A stretch of 59,835 bases of DNA from JARYMI01 sp037444845 (GCA_037444845.1 JBBILQ010000010.1:1-59835); one strand, 5' to 3'. Positions 31,903 to 40,792 are shown, counted from the stretch's first letter. Translations and numbers: made by a program. Notes: generated by a model from the letters alone, not told the origin.

Positions 31903-33003
31903 ATGATTTTCCCGCGACGGCAGACGAAACAGATCATGATCGGCCGTGTTCCTATCGGTGGCGGGGCGCCGGTTGCGGTCCAGTCGATGACCAAAACCGA
32001 CACCCATGACATCGAAGCGACCGTCGCTCAGATCAGGAGGCTGGAAAAGGAGGGATGCGAGATCGTCCGGCTGGCCGTCCCTGACGAGCGGGCGGCCAAA
32101 GCCCTGCCGGAGATAAAAAGAAAGGTCTCCCTCCCGGTCATCGCTGACATCCATTTTGACTACCGCCTGGCCTTGGCCTCGCTCGGGGCCGGCGTGGACG
32201 GGCTGCGCCTCAACCCAGGGACGATTGGAGGAGCAGATAAAATCAAGAAAGTCGTCCGGGCGGCCAAAGAACTGAAAGTCCCGATCCGCATCGGTGTGAA
32301 CTCGGGCTCCCTCGAGAAAGACGTGCTCGGCCGCCACGGCGGGGCGACGAGCCGGGCCATGGTCGAGAGCGCCCTCAGACATATCCGGCTTTTAGAGGAT
32401 CTCGGGTTCGACCTGATCAAGGTTTCGCTCAAAGCCTCGGATGTGGCCAGGACGGTCGAAGCCTACAGGCTTCTGGCCGAGAAGGTCACCTATCCTTTCC
32501 ACGCCGGAATCACCGAGGCGGGCAGCCTTTTTTCCGGGACTGTGCGGTCATCTGTCGGGCTGGGGATTTTGCTGAACGAAGGCCTCGCCGATACGGTTCG
32601 CGTTTCCCTTACCGCGCCGCCCGAGGAAGAAATCCGGGTTGCCTTCCTCATCCTGGGAAGCCTTGGACTCAGGCAGAGAGGCCTGCGAATCGTCTCCTGC
32701 CCGATCTGCGGCCGGGCCGAGGTTGATATGATGAAGGTTTCTTCAGCGGTGGAAAAGAAACTGGGTTCCGTGCGGGTACTTGCGCCTCTCACTGTGGCTG
32801 TGATGGGCTGCATGGTCAACGGCCCTGGCGAGGCCAAGGAAGCTGACATTGGCCTGGCTTGCGGCAGGCGAGCCGGAATCATCTTCAAGCGGGGAAGGCT
32901 CCTCCGCCGCGTGCAGGAAGGACGAATCATCGAAGAGTTTGTCGATGAGGTCAAGAAGATGGCTCGAGAGATGGAGCCGAGGAAAAAGAGCAGGCATGGC
33001 TGA
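31903..33003 (+). CDS. ispG: 4-hydroxy-3-methylbut-2-en-1-yl diphosphate synthase
   Basis: A 366-residue [4Fe-4S] enzyme of the MEP pathway (GcpE). N-terminal TIM barrel from RVPIGGGAPVAVQSMTKTDT; the cluster ligands lie in the C-terminal part: SCPICGRAEVDM and VMGCMVNGPGEAKEADIG. I start at ATG 31903; an ATG at 31843 lies upstream in frame but reads through the dispersed repeat. It overlaps larE by 8 bp. It acts downstream of Dxr from the same gene group. Confidence 0.95.
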   Translation: MIFPRRQTKQIMIGRVPIGGGAPVAVQSMTKTDTHDIEATVAQIRRLEKEGCEIVRLAVPDERAAKALPEIKRKVSLPVIADIHFDYRLALASLGAGVDGLRLNPGTIGGADKIKKVVRAAKELKVPIRIGVNSGSLEKDVLGRHGGATSRAMVESALRHIRLLEDLGFDLIKVSLKASDVARTVEAYRLLAEKVTYPFHAGITEAGSLFSGTVRSSVGLGILLNEGLADTVRVSLTAPPEEEIRVAFLILGSLGLRQRGLRIVSCPICGRAEVDMMKVSSAVEKKLGSVRVLAPLTVAVMGCMVNGPGEAKEADIGLACGRRAGIIFKRGRLLRRVQEGRIIEEFVDEVKKMAREMEPRKKSRHG

Positions 33004-33895
33004 TAACGTGCACATTCCGAAAACCACCCGGCTCAAGCTCGACCGGCTCCGCCGGATCCTTCAAGAAATGGGAGGAGCCGTGGTCGCGTTTTCGGGCGGG
33101 GTCGACAGCACTTTTCTCCTCAAGGTGGCCTCGGAGGCGCTCGGAGACCGGGTCCTGGCTGTTATCGCAAGCTCCGAGACATATCCGCAGAGAGAAATCA
33201 AGACAGCCCGGATTCTGGCGCGGCGTCTCGGCGTCGAGCATCTTGTCGTTCACACCGAAGAACTGAAGAACCCCGAATTCCAGAAAAACACGCCGCTCCG
33301 CTGCTACCATTGCAAGCAGGAGCTTTTCCGCAGGCTCAAAAAGATCGCGGCCGAGCGGTCCATTCCTCATGTTCTGGACGGGTCGAATTACGAGGACATC
33401 TCAGACTACAGGCCCGGCTCGATAGCCGGCCGGGAGCTGGGAATCCGCTCTCCCCTCCGTGAAGCCCGGCTCACGAAAACCGAAATCAGGCTGCTCTCGA
33501 GGAGACTAGGCCTCCCCACCTGGAATAAACCCTCGCTGGCTTGCCTCTCCTCGCGTTTTCCCTACAACACCAAGATCGACCTTGAAAACCTTATCCGGGT
33601 TGGACGGGCCGAAGATTGCCTTCGCCGGCATGGTTTTTCTCAGATCAGAGTCAGACACCACGGCGAGACGGCGCGGATAGAAATTGTACCGGACGAGTTT
33701 GCGAAACTCCTGGACAAGAGAACAAGAGCCGGGATTATCCGCCAGCTCAAGAAGTTGGGCTACATTTATGTCACCCTCGACCTCGAAGGCTACAGGACGG
33801 GCAGCCTGAACGAGGCGCTGCGCCGGGGCATGGCCCGTGGAAAAACCAGACAGGGCCTGTCTCGGTCCACCCCAGCAAAGCTCAGGATGCAGTGA
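32996..33895 (+). CDS. larE: LarE-type ATP-dependent sacrificial sulfur transferase
   Basis: A 299-residue PP-loop protein. LarE activates the nicotinic-acid-derived precursor with ATP and donates its own Cys sulfur to build the nickel-pincer nucleotide of lactate racemase. The PP-loop SGGVDS is at 33-38, RCYHCKQELF at 102-111, and the sacrificial Cys is C183 in KPSLACLSSRFPYN. The ATG at 32996 within the end of ispG gives the family's length. larA, larB and larC are not in the window. Some homologues may use an external sulfur source or do another reaction. Confidence 0.9.
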   Translation: MADNVHIPKTTRLKLDRLRRILQEMGGAVVAFSGGVDSTFLLKVASEALGDRVLAVIASSETYPQREIKTARILARRLGVEHLVVHTEELKNPEFQKNTPLRCYHCKQELFRRLKKIAAERSIPHVLDGSNYEDISDYRPGSIAGRELGIRSPLREARLTKTEIRLLSRRLGLPTWNKPSLACLSSRFPYNTKIDLENLIRVGRAEDCLRRHGFSQIRVRHHGETARIEIVPDEFAKLLDKRTRAGIIRQLKKLGYIYVTLDLEGYRTGSLNEALRRGMARGKTRQGLSRSTPAKLRMQ

Positions 33896-33921
33896 CTCAA
33901 AGTCCCGTAATAGTGAGAACT

Positions 33922-34058
33922 GGTCCTGTCCCGGCGCGTTCCCTTCAAGGCTCGGGTTTGGTTCGTCAGCTCTCTCGTCGCTCATACGGACTTCTCGCCC
34001 CTCATCCCTCGCCTTAACCCCCTTTCGTGTTATTCCGAACCGAGCCACCCGTCGGGTC
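33922..34058. repeat. Repeat family B, copy 1
   Basis: Starts near GGTCCTGTCCCGG and ends with CCGAACCGAGCCACCCGTCGGGTC; the same pair of ends is found at 41914-42053. Its interior shows no gene. Within the gene-free stretch 33896-34504 this repeat is followed by a 2-hydroxyacid dehydrogenase remnant (34080-34350), a hairpin (GGTGGTGCGTCT at 34342 with its complement at 34386) and about 110 bp in which I see nothing. Confidence 0.5.
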
Positions 34059-34079
34059 TTAGCCCATTGTTATTATGTA

Positions 34080-34350
34080 TCAAGGCACCAGGTTTTCAGG
34101 GCGCTCGCCGCGAAGGCCCTGGATGAGGTTGCGCGCGGCCATCATGGCCATGCGCAGCCGAGTCTCGTGCGTCGCGCTTCCGATGTGGGGAAGGAGAACG
34201 ACATTGTCGAGCTTGAGAAGCCGGGGATGGACCTCCGGCTCTTTTTCGTAGACATCGAGGCCGGCAGCCCAGATGTCGCGCCTGGCCAGTGCCCCAGCCA
34301 GAGCTTCTTCGTCGACGATCGGGCCGCGTTGACGAGGATGGTGGTGCGTC
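34080..34350 (-). pseudogene. 2-hydroxyacid dehydrogenase (glyoxylate reductase-like) C-terminal remnant
   Basis: The minus strand encodes the last ~88 residues of a D-isomer-specific 2-hydroxyacid dehydrogenase. It has GPIVDEEALAGALARRDIWA, AGLDVYEKEPEVHPRLL and VVLLPHIGSATHETRLRMA, including the catalytic His of PHIGSAT, and ends at a TGA (34082-34080). Just upstream, ILVNAAR reads in another frame. The expected NAARGPIVDE joins if 7 nt (CGGCCCG, one unit of a direct repeat) are restored, so a slippage deletion is likely. Above this a TGA stops the frame and the rest of the gene (about 230 codons) is missing. Not functional. Confidence 0.8.
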
Positions 34351-34504
34351 TTCAGGAACCGAGACTTTAGTGAAGTTATTTATGAGACGCACCACTGGCC
34401 GGTTTTTTAGGAAAGGGCATGAAACAGCACGGGCTTTTCTCAAAGCGAAGCAGAAAGAAGATAGGTCAGCCCTCCTCTCGCCCCGGGTTGAAGGTGAGAG
34501 GTGA

Positions 34505-34933
34505 CTATTCGGACTTTTCCGTTTTGACTTCCGTGATGATGCCGATATCCTCGATGCCCGCTTCCTTGAGCTTGTCGAAGACGCCCCCCGGCTCGACGAG
34601 CTTTCCGTACTCAACATCAGAGTCTATCCGGATGTAGAGCTTCTTATCGCTTGCGGTCAGGAAGTGCTCTTCCAACATGGTCTGCAGCTTGTCCATGGTG
34701 GCTTGATCTTGATTGACGAACAAGGTGCCGTCTCTTCGGATAGCTAAAACGACATCCGGGTTCTCCGGCATGATGACCGTGTTCAGGGCGGCAGGAAGCC
34801 TGACATCGACACCCTTCTGGATGAGCGGCGTCACGACCATGAAGATAATCAGGAGCACCAGAAGGACATCGCAGAGGGGGACGACGTTGGGCTCTGCCTG
34901 GAGTTTTTCTTCGCCGCGGATTGAGATTGCCAT
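34505..34933 (-). CDS. exbD: ExbD/TolR-family protein
   Basis: A 142-residue proton-channel subunit. One N-terminal membrane helix (about 19-40) contains the conserved Asp of NVVPLCDVLLVLLIIFMVV, the essential proton site. The periplasmic domain runs through VDVRLPAALN, DVVLAIRRDGTLFVNQ and LYIRIDSDVEYGKLVEP. I start at ATG 34933 with GAGG upstream; the frame extends to 34954. Works with ExbB (75 nt upstream) and the TonB encoded before it. Confidence 0.93.
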   Translation of the reverse strand: MAISIRGEEKLQAEPNVVPLCDVLLVLLIIFMVVTPLIQKGVDVRLPAALNTVIMPENPDVVLAIRRDGTLFVNQDQATMDKLQTMLEEHFLTASDKKLYIRIDSDVEYGKLVEPGGVFDKLKEAGIEDIGIITEVKTEKSE

Positions 34934-35007
34934 TTTATGCCTCACATTTCCCAAGCCGGGGGATTTTCCCGGCTCGGGCCAGTGAAATCGCTTTTAATGG
35001 TTCAGGC

Positions 35008-35682
35008 TTAGCCTTCTTGCTTTCTGATGAAGAAGTCGACGATCTGCGATGTCGTGTTGGACATCTCGGCGCCGTAGACGTCAATCTTTGTTGTTAAGAA
35101 ATTGTAGCACCAGAGGGCGATAATGGCCACGCCGATGCCAAAAGCTGTCGTCACCAGCGCTTCCGCGATCCCGGAGGCCACAGCGCCGATCCCGCCAGCC
35201 CCGGTCAAGGCCATGCCGCGGAAGGCGTTGATGATGCCGACGATCGTCCCGAACAGCCCGATGAAGGGAGATGACGTGGCGATCGTGGCAAGGGTGTTCA
35301 AGCCTCTCTTGAGTTCCTGGGTGAAAATCGTGGATGCCCGCTCGCAACCCCGCTGGGCTGTCTCAACCTGATTTTCCATGGAGAGATTGGCTTCTTTGCC
35401 TTCCAAAAACTCACGGATGCCGGCGGCCGTCACGCGGGCCAAATGGCTTCCCTTGTTTTCCTTTTTGGATGAAAGAGCCAGCGCCTCTTTGATCTGCCCG
35501 TTCTTGAGCAAATCAGCCAGCTTTGGAGCGACCGCTTTGGACTTCGTGCGGGCTCTGGCAAAGACGAGCTGTCTTTCGATGAAAAGATAGAGCGAGATGA
35601 TGGAGAGAGAGACCAGGAGAATGGCGACTCCTTTAGCTATAGCGCCCATAGCATGCCACATTTCGAGCAAACCAAATTGCAT
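35008..35682 (-). CDS. exbB: ExbB/TolQ/MotA-family proton channel protein
   Basis: A 224-residue inner-membrane protein with three helices: about 12-32, 127-150 (the Gly-rich TSSPFIGLFGTIVGIINAF signature) and 160-190. It forms the proton-driven motor with ExbD. I use ATG 35682 because AAGGAGG lies 8 nt upstream; the in-frame TTG at 35688 is too close to it. Second gene of tonB-exbB-exbD. Confidence 0.94.
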   Translation of the reverse strand: MQFGLLEMWHAMGAIAKGVAILLVSLSIISLYLFIERQLVFARARTKSKAVAPKLADLLKNGQIKEALALSSKKENKGSHLARVTAAGIREFLEGKEANLSMENQVETAQRGCERASTIFTQELKRGLNTLATIATSSPFIGLFGTIVGIINAFRGMALTGAGGIGAVASGIAEALVTTAFGIGVAIIALWCYNFLTTKIDVYGAEMSNTTSQIVDFFIRKQEG

Positions 35683-35727
35683 GATCAATACCTCCTTTTA
35701 AATATCGAAAGCCATTGTTTAGCTTTA

Positions 35728-36504
35728 CTATTTCAACTGGAATCTTACCGTCACGGTGAAAATGACCCCTCGTGGCCGGCCGTTGATGATCATCGGTTCG
35801 TAGACCCACTGCCGGACGGCGTCGATGGCTGCCTGGTCTAAGAGAGGAATGGAGCGCAGGACTTTGACGGTCTGGACGCGTCCGTAGATGTCTGTCGTCG
35901 CTTCGACGATGACCACGCCTTCCACCCGCGCCTGCCGGGCGATTTCAGGGTAAAGCGGATCGACCTTTTTGAGCAGCTTGGGCGGCTTGATTTCCCCGAC
36001 CGCCCGGACCGGAGCTTCGATTTCCCCGACGACACCGCCTAACACGCCGCCGACGACGCCACCCAAGACGCCGCCGACCACGCCTCCCTCAACTCCGCCC
36101 TCGACTCCGCCTTCAACGCCGAAATCGGAGATCTGTTCTTCAGCGATTTCTTCGGGAATCTCAACGGGAGCGACGAGCTTGCCGGCCTCGACCGTCGATT
36201 GAGCCTGAACGGGCTTGATCCGGGTCCTGCTCTCGGAGCTCGACTTTTTCTTCGCCGGCGGGGGAGGCGGGGGAGGCGGGGGAGGCGGGGGAGCGAGGAA
36301 GGCGCTGTACACTTGAACTTCCGGCAGCTCGCCGGTCGACATGAGCGGGATGACGACGAGAGCCGCAATCGCGACGGCATGAACGATGAACGCAACGGGA
36401 AAGGCGAAAGCTCTCTTGGCCGTTTGTTTTTCACCGAATAAAAACGAATCCTTGAAAAGATCAGGGATCTCGTTTTGCTTTTGAGGTCTTTTTTTCTCGA
36501 CCAT
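35728..36504 (-). CDS. tonB: Energy transducer TonB with Pro and Gly-Gly-Val repeats
   Basis: A 258-residue TonB. Cytoplasmic tail 1-33, membrane helix about 34-54, then 12 consecutive Pro (72-83), a basic patch, and an unusual glycine repeat (129-160) of GGV with E, V or L between units. The C-terminal TonB domain (about 171-258) has KLLKKVDPLYPEIARQARVEG, VIVEATTDIYGRVQTVKVLRSIP and AAIDAVRQWVYEPMIING. The coding DNA of both repeats is made of near-identical 12-bp units and should vary in length. Starts after GAGG; promoter at 36548-36576. Confidence 0.93.
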   Translation of the reverse strand: MVEKKRPQKQNEIPDLFKDSFLFGEKQTAKRAFAFPVAFIVHAVAIAALVVIPLMSTGELPEVQVYSAFLAPPPPPPPPPPPPAKKKSSSESRTRIKPVQAQSTVEAGKLVAPVEIPEEIAEEQISDFGVEGGVEGGVEGGVVGGVLGGVVGGVLGGVVGEIEAPVRAVGEIKPPKLLKKVDPLYPEIARQARVEGVVIVEATTDIYGRVQTVKVLRSIPLLDQAAIDAVRQWVYEPMIINGRPRGVIFTVTVRFQLK

Positions 36505-36547
36505 TGTCTTACCTCTATTCCTGGAATCATAACCTATCCACGTTTAA

Positions 36548-36576
36548 AGTATAAAGGAAAAAAAAGCTTTTGGCAA
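36548..36576 (-). promoter_or_regulatory. Promoter of tonB-exbB-exbD
   Basis: Minus strand TTGCCA (36576-36571), 17 nt, TATACT (36553-36548), about 44 nt before the tonB ATG. It lies directly after the secF stop codon. Confidence 0.6.
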
Positions 36577-36590
36577 GTCAAGAGTGCTCA

Positions 36591-37754
36591 CTATCTCAAC
36601 CCCTTTTTCGTCTTGAGAATTTTTTGCCAGAAATAGACAATGACGCATGATTGATAGATCGTCGAATACGAGCCGGAAATGACCCCGACGATCATGGTGA
36701 AAGCAAAATCGTTGATGACTTCGCCGCCGAAGAAATAGAGGGCGATGACCGTCATGAAGAGCGTTCCCGATGTGATGATTGACCGGCTCAAGGTCTCGTT
36801 TACGCTAACGTTGAGAATCTTTTCAAAAGGGTGCTTGCGCATCAACTTCAGGTTGCCCCGGACGCGGTCGAAGATGACGATGGTGTCATTGAGCGAATAG
36901 CCGACAATAGTCAGGACACCCGCGATCACCGGCAGGTTAATTTCTCTATTGGTAAAGGAAAATATGCTCAGGGTCACCAGGACGTCGTGGGTCAGGGTCA
37001 GGATGGAGGAGACGCCGTAGGCCAGCTTGAAGCGCAAGGAGATGTAGATGAGCATTCCCAGGAGTGCCCAGATGGTCGCCTGAGTGGCCTTGCGCCTGAG
37101 CTCTCTTCCCACCTGGGGGCCGACGGTCTCCTTGCTCAGGACAGTCAGCGACCCTAAGAATGTTTTATCTTCGAGACGGGAAATCACCTCGTCGGCCAGT
37201 CCCGCTTCTTTGAGGACGGAGAAGCTCTCTATGATCCCTCTCTCAACTCTCAGGGAGATGACCTGGCCGGTCAGCTCCTCGGCTGTATCGGGGAAGGCTG
37301 GCTCGAGGACAAAGGCGATCTCTTTTCTCCCGGCGTTGTTGAGGTCTGATTTCCCCTGGCTCAGAGCGACCGCGTCGTCGGGGCTTTTGAGCGCCTCGAT
37401 GACCTTGTTCCCCATGATCTCGTGGGCTTCGAGCTCTTCTTCGCCGGCTTGGCGGTCGCCTTTTACGGCCTGGGTCGTGCGGATGATGTATTCCCTTTTT
37501 CCCTTCCCGACTTCCTGGATGACGCTCCCCCCAAGGTCCTGCGCACTCAGGGACTGCCTGATGTCACCGACATCAACCTGGTTCCTGAGCATGATCCGGA
37601 TGAGCGTTCCCCCGGAGAAATCAATACCTGGCTTCAATCCTCTGCCAAAGGCAATGTTAATGATCCCAGCCACGATGATCGCTCCGGACAGGCCGAAGGC
37701 GATGTATTTGTACTTCATGAAATTGATGTTGGTCTTCTTGAAGATCTGCCGCAT
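36591..37754 (-). CDS. secF: Protein translocase subunit SecF
   Basis: A 387-residue inner-membrane subunit that, with SecD, uses proton motive force to complete Sec export. First helix near 17-33, GIDFSGGTLIRIML (38-51), a periplasmic P4-like domain that is longer than usual (about 50-210), then five helices with YISLRFKLAYGVSSILTLTHDVLVTL and GYSLNDTIVIFDRVREN-type residues (IVGYSLNDTIVIFDRVRGN). Starts 2 nt after secD. The larger P4 domain explains the length above the usual ~310. Confidence 0.95.
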   Translation of the reverse strand: MRQIFKKTNINFMKYKYIAFGLSGAIIVAGIINIAFGRGLKPGIDFSGGTLIRIMLRNQVDVGDIRQSLSAQDLGGSVIQEVGKGKREYIIRTTQAVKGDRQAGEEELEAHEIMGNKVIEALKSPDDAVALSQGKSDLNNAGRKEIAFVLEPAFPDTAEELTGQVISLRVERGIIESFSVLKEAGLADEVISRLEDKTFLGSLTVLSKETVGPQVGRELRRKATQATIWALLGMLIYISLRFKLAYGVSSILTLTHDVLVTLSIFSFTNREINLPVIAGVLTIVGYSLNDTIVIFDRVRGNLKLMRKHPFEKILNVSVNETLSRSIITSGTLFMTVIALYFFGGEVINDFAFTMIVGVISGSYSTIYQSCVIVYFWQKILKTKKGLR

Positions 37755-37756
37755 CT

Positions 37757-39310
37757 TTAGATACTCATCTTTTCTCTTTTCTTTTTTCTGGCGACAGTCA
37801 GCTCAAAAATCAGACGCGAAACAAAAACGGCCGTGAACATGCTGGCGGTGATGCCGATGATCAGCGTCACGGCGTACCCTTTGACGGGCCCGGTGCCGAA
37901 CTGGAACAGGAAGATGGCTGAGATGATCGTCGTCAGGTTTGAATCCAGGATGGCACTGAAAGCCCTGGAAAAGCCGGTGGCGATGGAGTTGAGAATGCTC
38001 TTGCCAGATAGAAGCTCTTCCCGGATGCGCTCGAAGATGAGGACATTGGCGTCGACGGCCATGCCTATCGTCAGGATGATTCCGGCGATGCCTGGCAGGG
38101 TCAACGTTGCCTTGAAGTAGCTCAGCGCGCCGCCAAGGATAATCATGTTGAGGATGAGAGCGAGGATGGCATTAACGCCCGACAACCGGTAGTAGAAAAC
38201 CATGAAGGTCATGACCAGGAGAAGGGCGATGATGCAGGAAATTAGCCCTTTCCGGACGGAATCCGCGCCAAGCGAAGGTCCAATCGTCCGCTCTTCCAGG
38301 TACTTGATGGAGGCGGGCAGCGCTCCGGCCCTGAGGACGACGACCAGGTCTTCGGCCTCCTCGACGGTGTAGTTGCCGCGGATGATGCCGCCGCTTGCGG
38401 CGGGAATCCGGTCCTCGACCCGCGGCGCTGAGATGACCCTGTTATCCAGGATGATGGCGATGGAGTTTCCGATATTCTCCGCCGTGAGCTTCTCAAAGCG
38501 CCGCCCTCCCTCCGGGTTGAGCGAAAAGGAGACGGCGGGCGCATTCCACTCATCGACTGTTCGCCGGACAGTGCGGAGGTCTTTCCCTGTTACCACAGCC
38601 ACCCGGTCAAGCAGGTAGTAGCCTCCCTCAGTCCGCTTGGGGTCTCCTTTGAGGACTTCAGCATCCTCCGGAACTGTCCCGCCTGATGACGCGAGCATGC
38701 TTTGCTCATCTGGCGCCGGGCCGGCTTTGACAAGCTTCCATTCCAATATGGCGGTCGTCTTGATTAAGTTTTTCACCCTGTCCGGGTCGTCGACGCCGGG
38801 GAGCTCGATGATGATCCTGTCGCCAGCCAACCCCTGCCTCTGGATTGTTGGTTCAGCCACTCCAAACTGGTCAACCCTGTTGCGGATGGTTTCCAAAGCC
38901 TGAGTAACGGCCTGCTCTTTGAGGTATTGCTGTACGCCGAGTTTCATCGTCAAGGTGGCCGTGCCGCCGATGATGGTGTAATCCCATTCCTGAAAGCTCT
39001 CATCGAGGAGGTCTCTGAGCTTGCCCTCCTGGTCGTGCAGGATTCCCTGGACGGAAAGCTGGCCCACTTTTCCTTTGACAATGATCCTGAAAGTTATGTC
39101 CTTTTTCTTCAGTTGATCCTGGAGGCGGGTGATCTCCTGGTCGGTCTCGATGGTGATGGCGTCTTCGGTGACGACTTGAAGGACCAGATGGATTCCGCCC
39201 TGGAGGTCCAGCCCGAGGTTAATCTTTTGAGCGGGAGGGTAAGCCAGGAAGATGGCCAGCGCCGTCACGCCGACGAGAAGGATCACCTTCCAACGCAGCC
39301 CTTTTCTCAC
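37757..39310 (-). CDS. secD: Protein translocase subunit SecD
   Basis: A 517-residue SecD. First helix about 8-24, LGLDLQGGIHLVLQV (31-45), P1 periplasmic domain with RNRVDQFGVAEPTIQRQG and RIIIELPGVDDPDRVKNLI, GDLRTVRR-type linker, then six helices with LPASIKYLEERTIGPSLGADSV, GMAVDANVLIFERIREEL. All typical. Order yajC-secD-secF; the gaps are 22 and 2 nt. Confidence 0.96.
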   Translation of the reverse strand: MRKGLRWKVILLVGVTALAIFLAYPPAQKINLGLDLQGGIHLVLQVVTEDAITIETDQEITRLQDQLKKKDITFRIIVKGKVGQLSVQGILHDQEGKLRDLLDESFQEWDYTIIGGTATLTMKLGVQQYLKEQAVTQALETIRNRVDQFGVAEPTIQRQGLAGDRIIIELPGVDDPDRVKNLIKTTAILEWKLVKAGPAPDEQSMLASSGGTVPEDAEVLKGDPKRTEGGYYLLDRVAVVTGKDLRTVRRTVDEWNAPAVSFSLNPEGGRRFEKLTAENIGNSIAIILDNRVISAPRVEDRIPAASGGIIRGNYTVEEAEDLVVVLRAGALPASIKYLEERTIGPSLGADSVRKGLISCIIALLLVMTFMVFYYRLSGVNAILALILNMIILGGALSYFKATLTLPGIAGIILTIGMAVDANVLIFERIREELLSGKSILNSIATGFSRAFSAILDSNLTTIISAIFLFQFGTGPVKGYAVTLIIGITASMFTAVFVSRLIFELTVARKKKREKMSI

Positions 39311-39332
39311 GCTTGGCTCTTCCCCCTGGAAG

Positions 39333-39671
39333 TCACTCTGATCCGGACTTCTTCTGTCCTAAAATCACGGCCACGGCGCTCTTGGTGATGTCGATTTTGA
39401 CGTTGGCCGCGACCTTGAGCTCGATCCTGTCCTTCTGCACACCCATCACCGTCCCGAAAATTCCGCCGGTGGTGATGATCCTGTCCCCCGGCTTGAGCTG
39501 TTCCACCATGGCCATGTGTTTCTTCTGCTTTTTTCGCTGCGGCATGACGATCAGGAGATAAAATATCACGAAAACGAGGATAAAAGGGATGAGCATGGCG
39601 ATAGGGCTCCCGCCCTGGGGACGCGCCGGCTGGTCCGGCTGCAACGCCGTCAGGAATCCTGCCAGAGTCAT
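39333..39671 (-). CDS. yajC: Sec translocase accessory protein YajC
   Basis: A 112-residue protein with one membrane helix (about 24-48, IAMLIPFILVFVIFYLLIVMP) followed by QRKKQKKHMAMVEQLKPGDRIITTGGIFGTV, the YajC signature. It binds SecDF. The start overlaps the tgt stop by 4 nt. Confidence 0.95.
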   Translation of the reverse strand: MTLAGFLTALQPDQPARPQGGSPIAMLIPFILVFVIFYLLIVMPQRKKQKKHMAMVEQLKPGDRIITTGGIFGTVMGVQKDRIELKVAANVKIDITKSAVAVILGQKKSGSE

Positions 39672-40792
39672 GATTCGTCTTCCTCTAATTTGTTTATGAG
39701 GCTATACTTAAATTCGTCAAACGAATTTGATTGAATAGATTGCCTAATTTTTCGGAAGATGTCAAGATAAAAATTCAGGTTGTGGATGGTGTTGAGCACG
39801 GCCGAGGAAATTTCCTCTCTCTCGTAGAGGTGGCGGAGATAAGCCCGGGAGAAATGCCGGCAGGTGTAACAGCCGCAGTCAGGGTCGAGCGGTCCAAAGT
39901 CCTGGGCGTATTTCTGGTGCTTGATGACTATTCGGCCGCGGCTGGTGAAGAGCGTGCCGGTGCGGGCGTTCCGGGTGGGCAGGACGCAGTCGAAGAAATC
40001 GACTCCCCGCTCGATGGCTTCGAGGACGTCTTCGATATAACCCATTCCCATGAGATAGCGGGGCTTGGTTTTCGGAAGAACGGCGTCGGCTTTCTCTAAG
40101 GTCGCAAGGAGCTCGGTCTTCGGCTCGCCAATCCCCAGCCCGCCCAGGGCATAGCCGTCAAAGCCGATGCTGAGCAGGTCTTCGATGCTCTGCTTTCGCA
40201 GATCCCAGATAACGCTTCCCTGGCTTATTCCCCACAAGAGCCGCCCCTTCGGCTCCTCGGCGAACCTTTCCCAGCACCGCCGGGCCCAGCGGGATGTTAT
40301 CCTGACCGCCTCTTTCATTTTTTCTTTGGGGGAAGGATAGGGCAGGAAATAGTCCAGCGTCATCATGATGTCCGCGCCCAGCTTTCGCTGGATGTCGATC
40401 GCATCTTCCGGACGCAGGAAGATCTTGGTTCCGTCCAAATGGGATGAGAACTTGACTCCCTCCGTGCTGATCTTGACCAGCGGGGAAAGGCTGTAAATCT
40501 GGAAACCTCCGCTGTCGGAGACGATCGGCTTGGGCCAGGAGATGAAGGCGTGCACGCCTCCCGCCTTCTCGATGACGTCCAACCCTGGCCGGAGAAAAAG
40601 ATGGTAGGCGTTGACGAGAAGGACCTGCCCCCCCAGGCTTTCCACCTGGCTGTGCAGCAGGGCTTTGACCGTGCCCTGGCTGGCCACCGGAGCGAAAACC
40701 GGCGTTTCGACGACGCCGTGCGCTGTTGTGATCCGGCCGGTTCTGGCAGAAGAACCGGAGTCGGCGGCTGTTATCTCGAAGGCCGTATTCAT
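39668..40792 (-). CDS. tgt: Queuine tRNA-ribosyltransferase
   Basis: A 374-residue TGT that exchanges G34 for preQ1 in tRNAs with GUN anticodons. The substrate-binding DSGGFQIYSL (near 93-102), the nucleophile in FFDCVLPTRNARTGTLFTS and the zinc ligands in CGCYTCRHFSRAYLRHLY with a downstream His are present. It overlaps ychF and yajC by 4 nt each; tgt-yajC-secDF is a widespread order. Confidence 0.96.
   Translation of the reverse strand: MNTAFEITAADSGSSARTGRITTAHGVVETPVFAPVASQGTVKALLHSQVESLGGQVLLVNAYHLFLRPGLDVIEKAGGVHAFISWPKPIVSDSGGFQIYSLSPLVKISTEGVKFSSHLDGTKIFLRPEDAIDIQRKLGADIMMTLDYFLPYPSPKEKMKEAVRITSRWARRCWERFAEEPKGRLLWGISQGSVIWDLRKQSIEDLLSIGFDGYALGGLGIGEPKTELLATLEKADAVLPKTKPRYLMGMGYIEDVLEAIERGVDFFDCVLPTRNARTGTLFTSRGRIVIKHQKYAQDFGPLDPDCGCYTCRHFSRAYLRHLYEREEISSAVLNTIHNLNFYLDIFRKIRQSIQSNSFDEFKYSLINKLEEDES

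Noticed and set aside
32849..32995. Longer start for larE
   Set aside because: Overlaps ispG by 150 bp with low-complexity sequence; ATG 32996 matches the LarE family start.
34380..34504. Short frame after the dehydrogenase remnant (residues MRRTTGRFFRKGH)
   Set aside because: No ribosome-binding site, no domain, short, and flanked by repeat and pseudogene DNA.
36025..36120. Regular 12-bp repeats considered as a CRISPR-like array
   Set aside because: They encode the in-frame GGV repeat of TonB and lack unique spacers.
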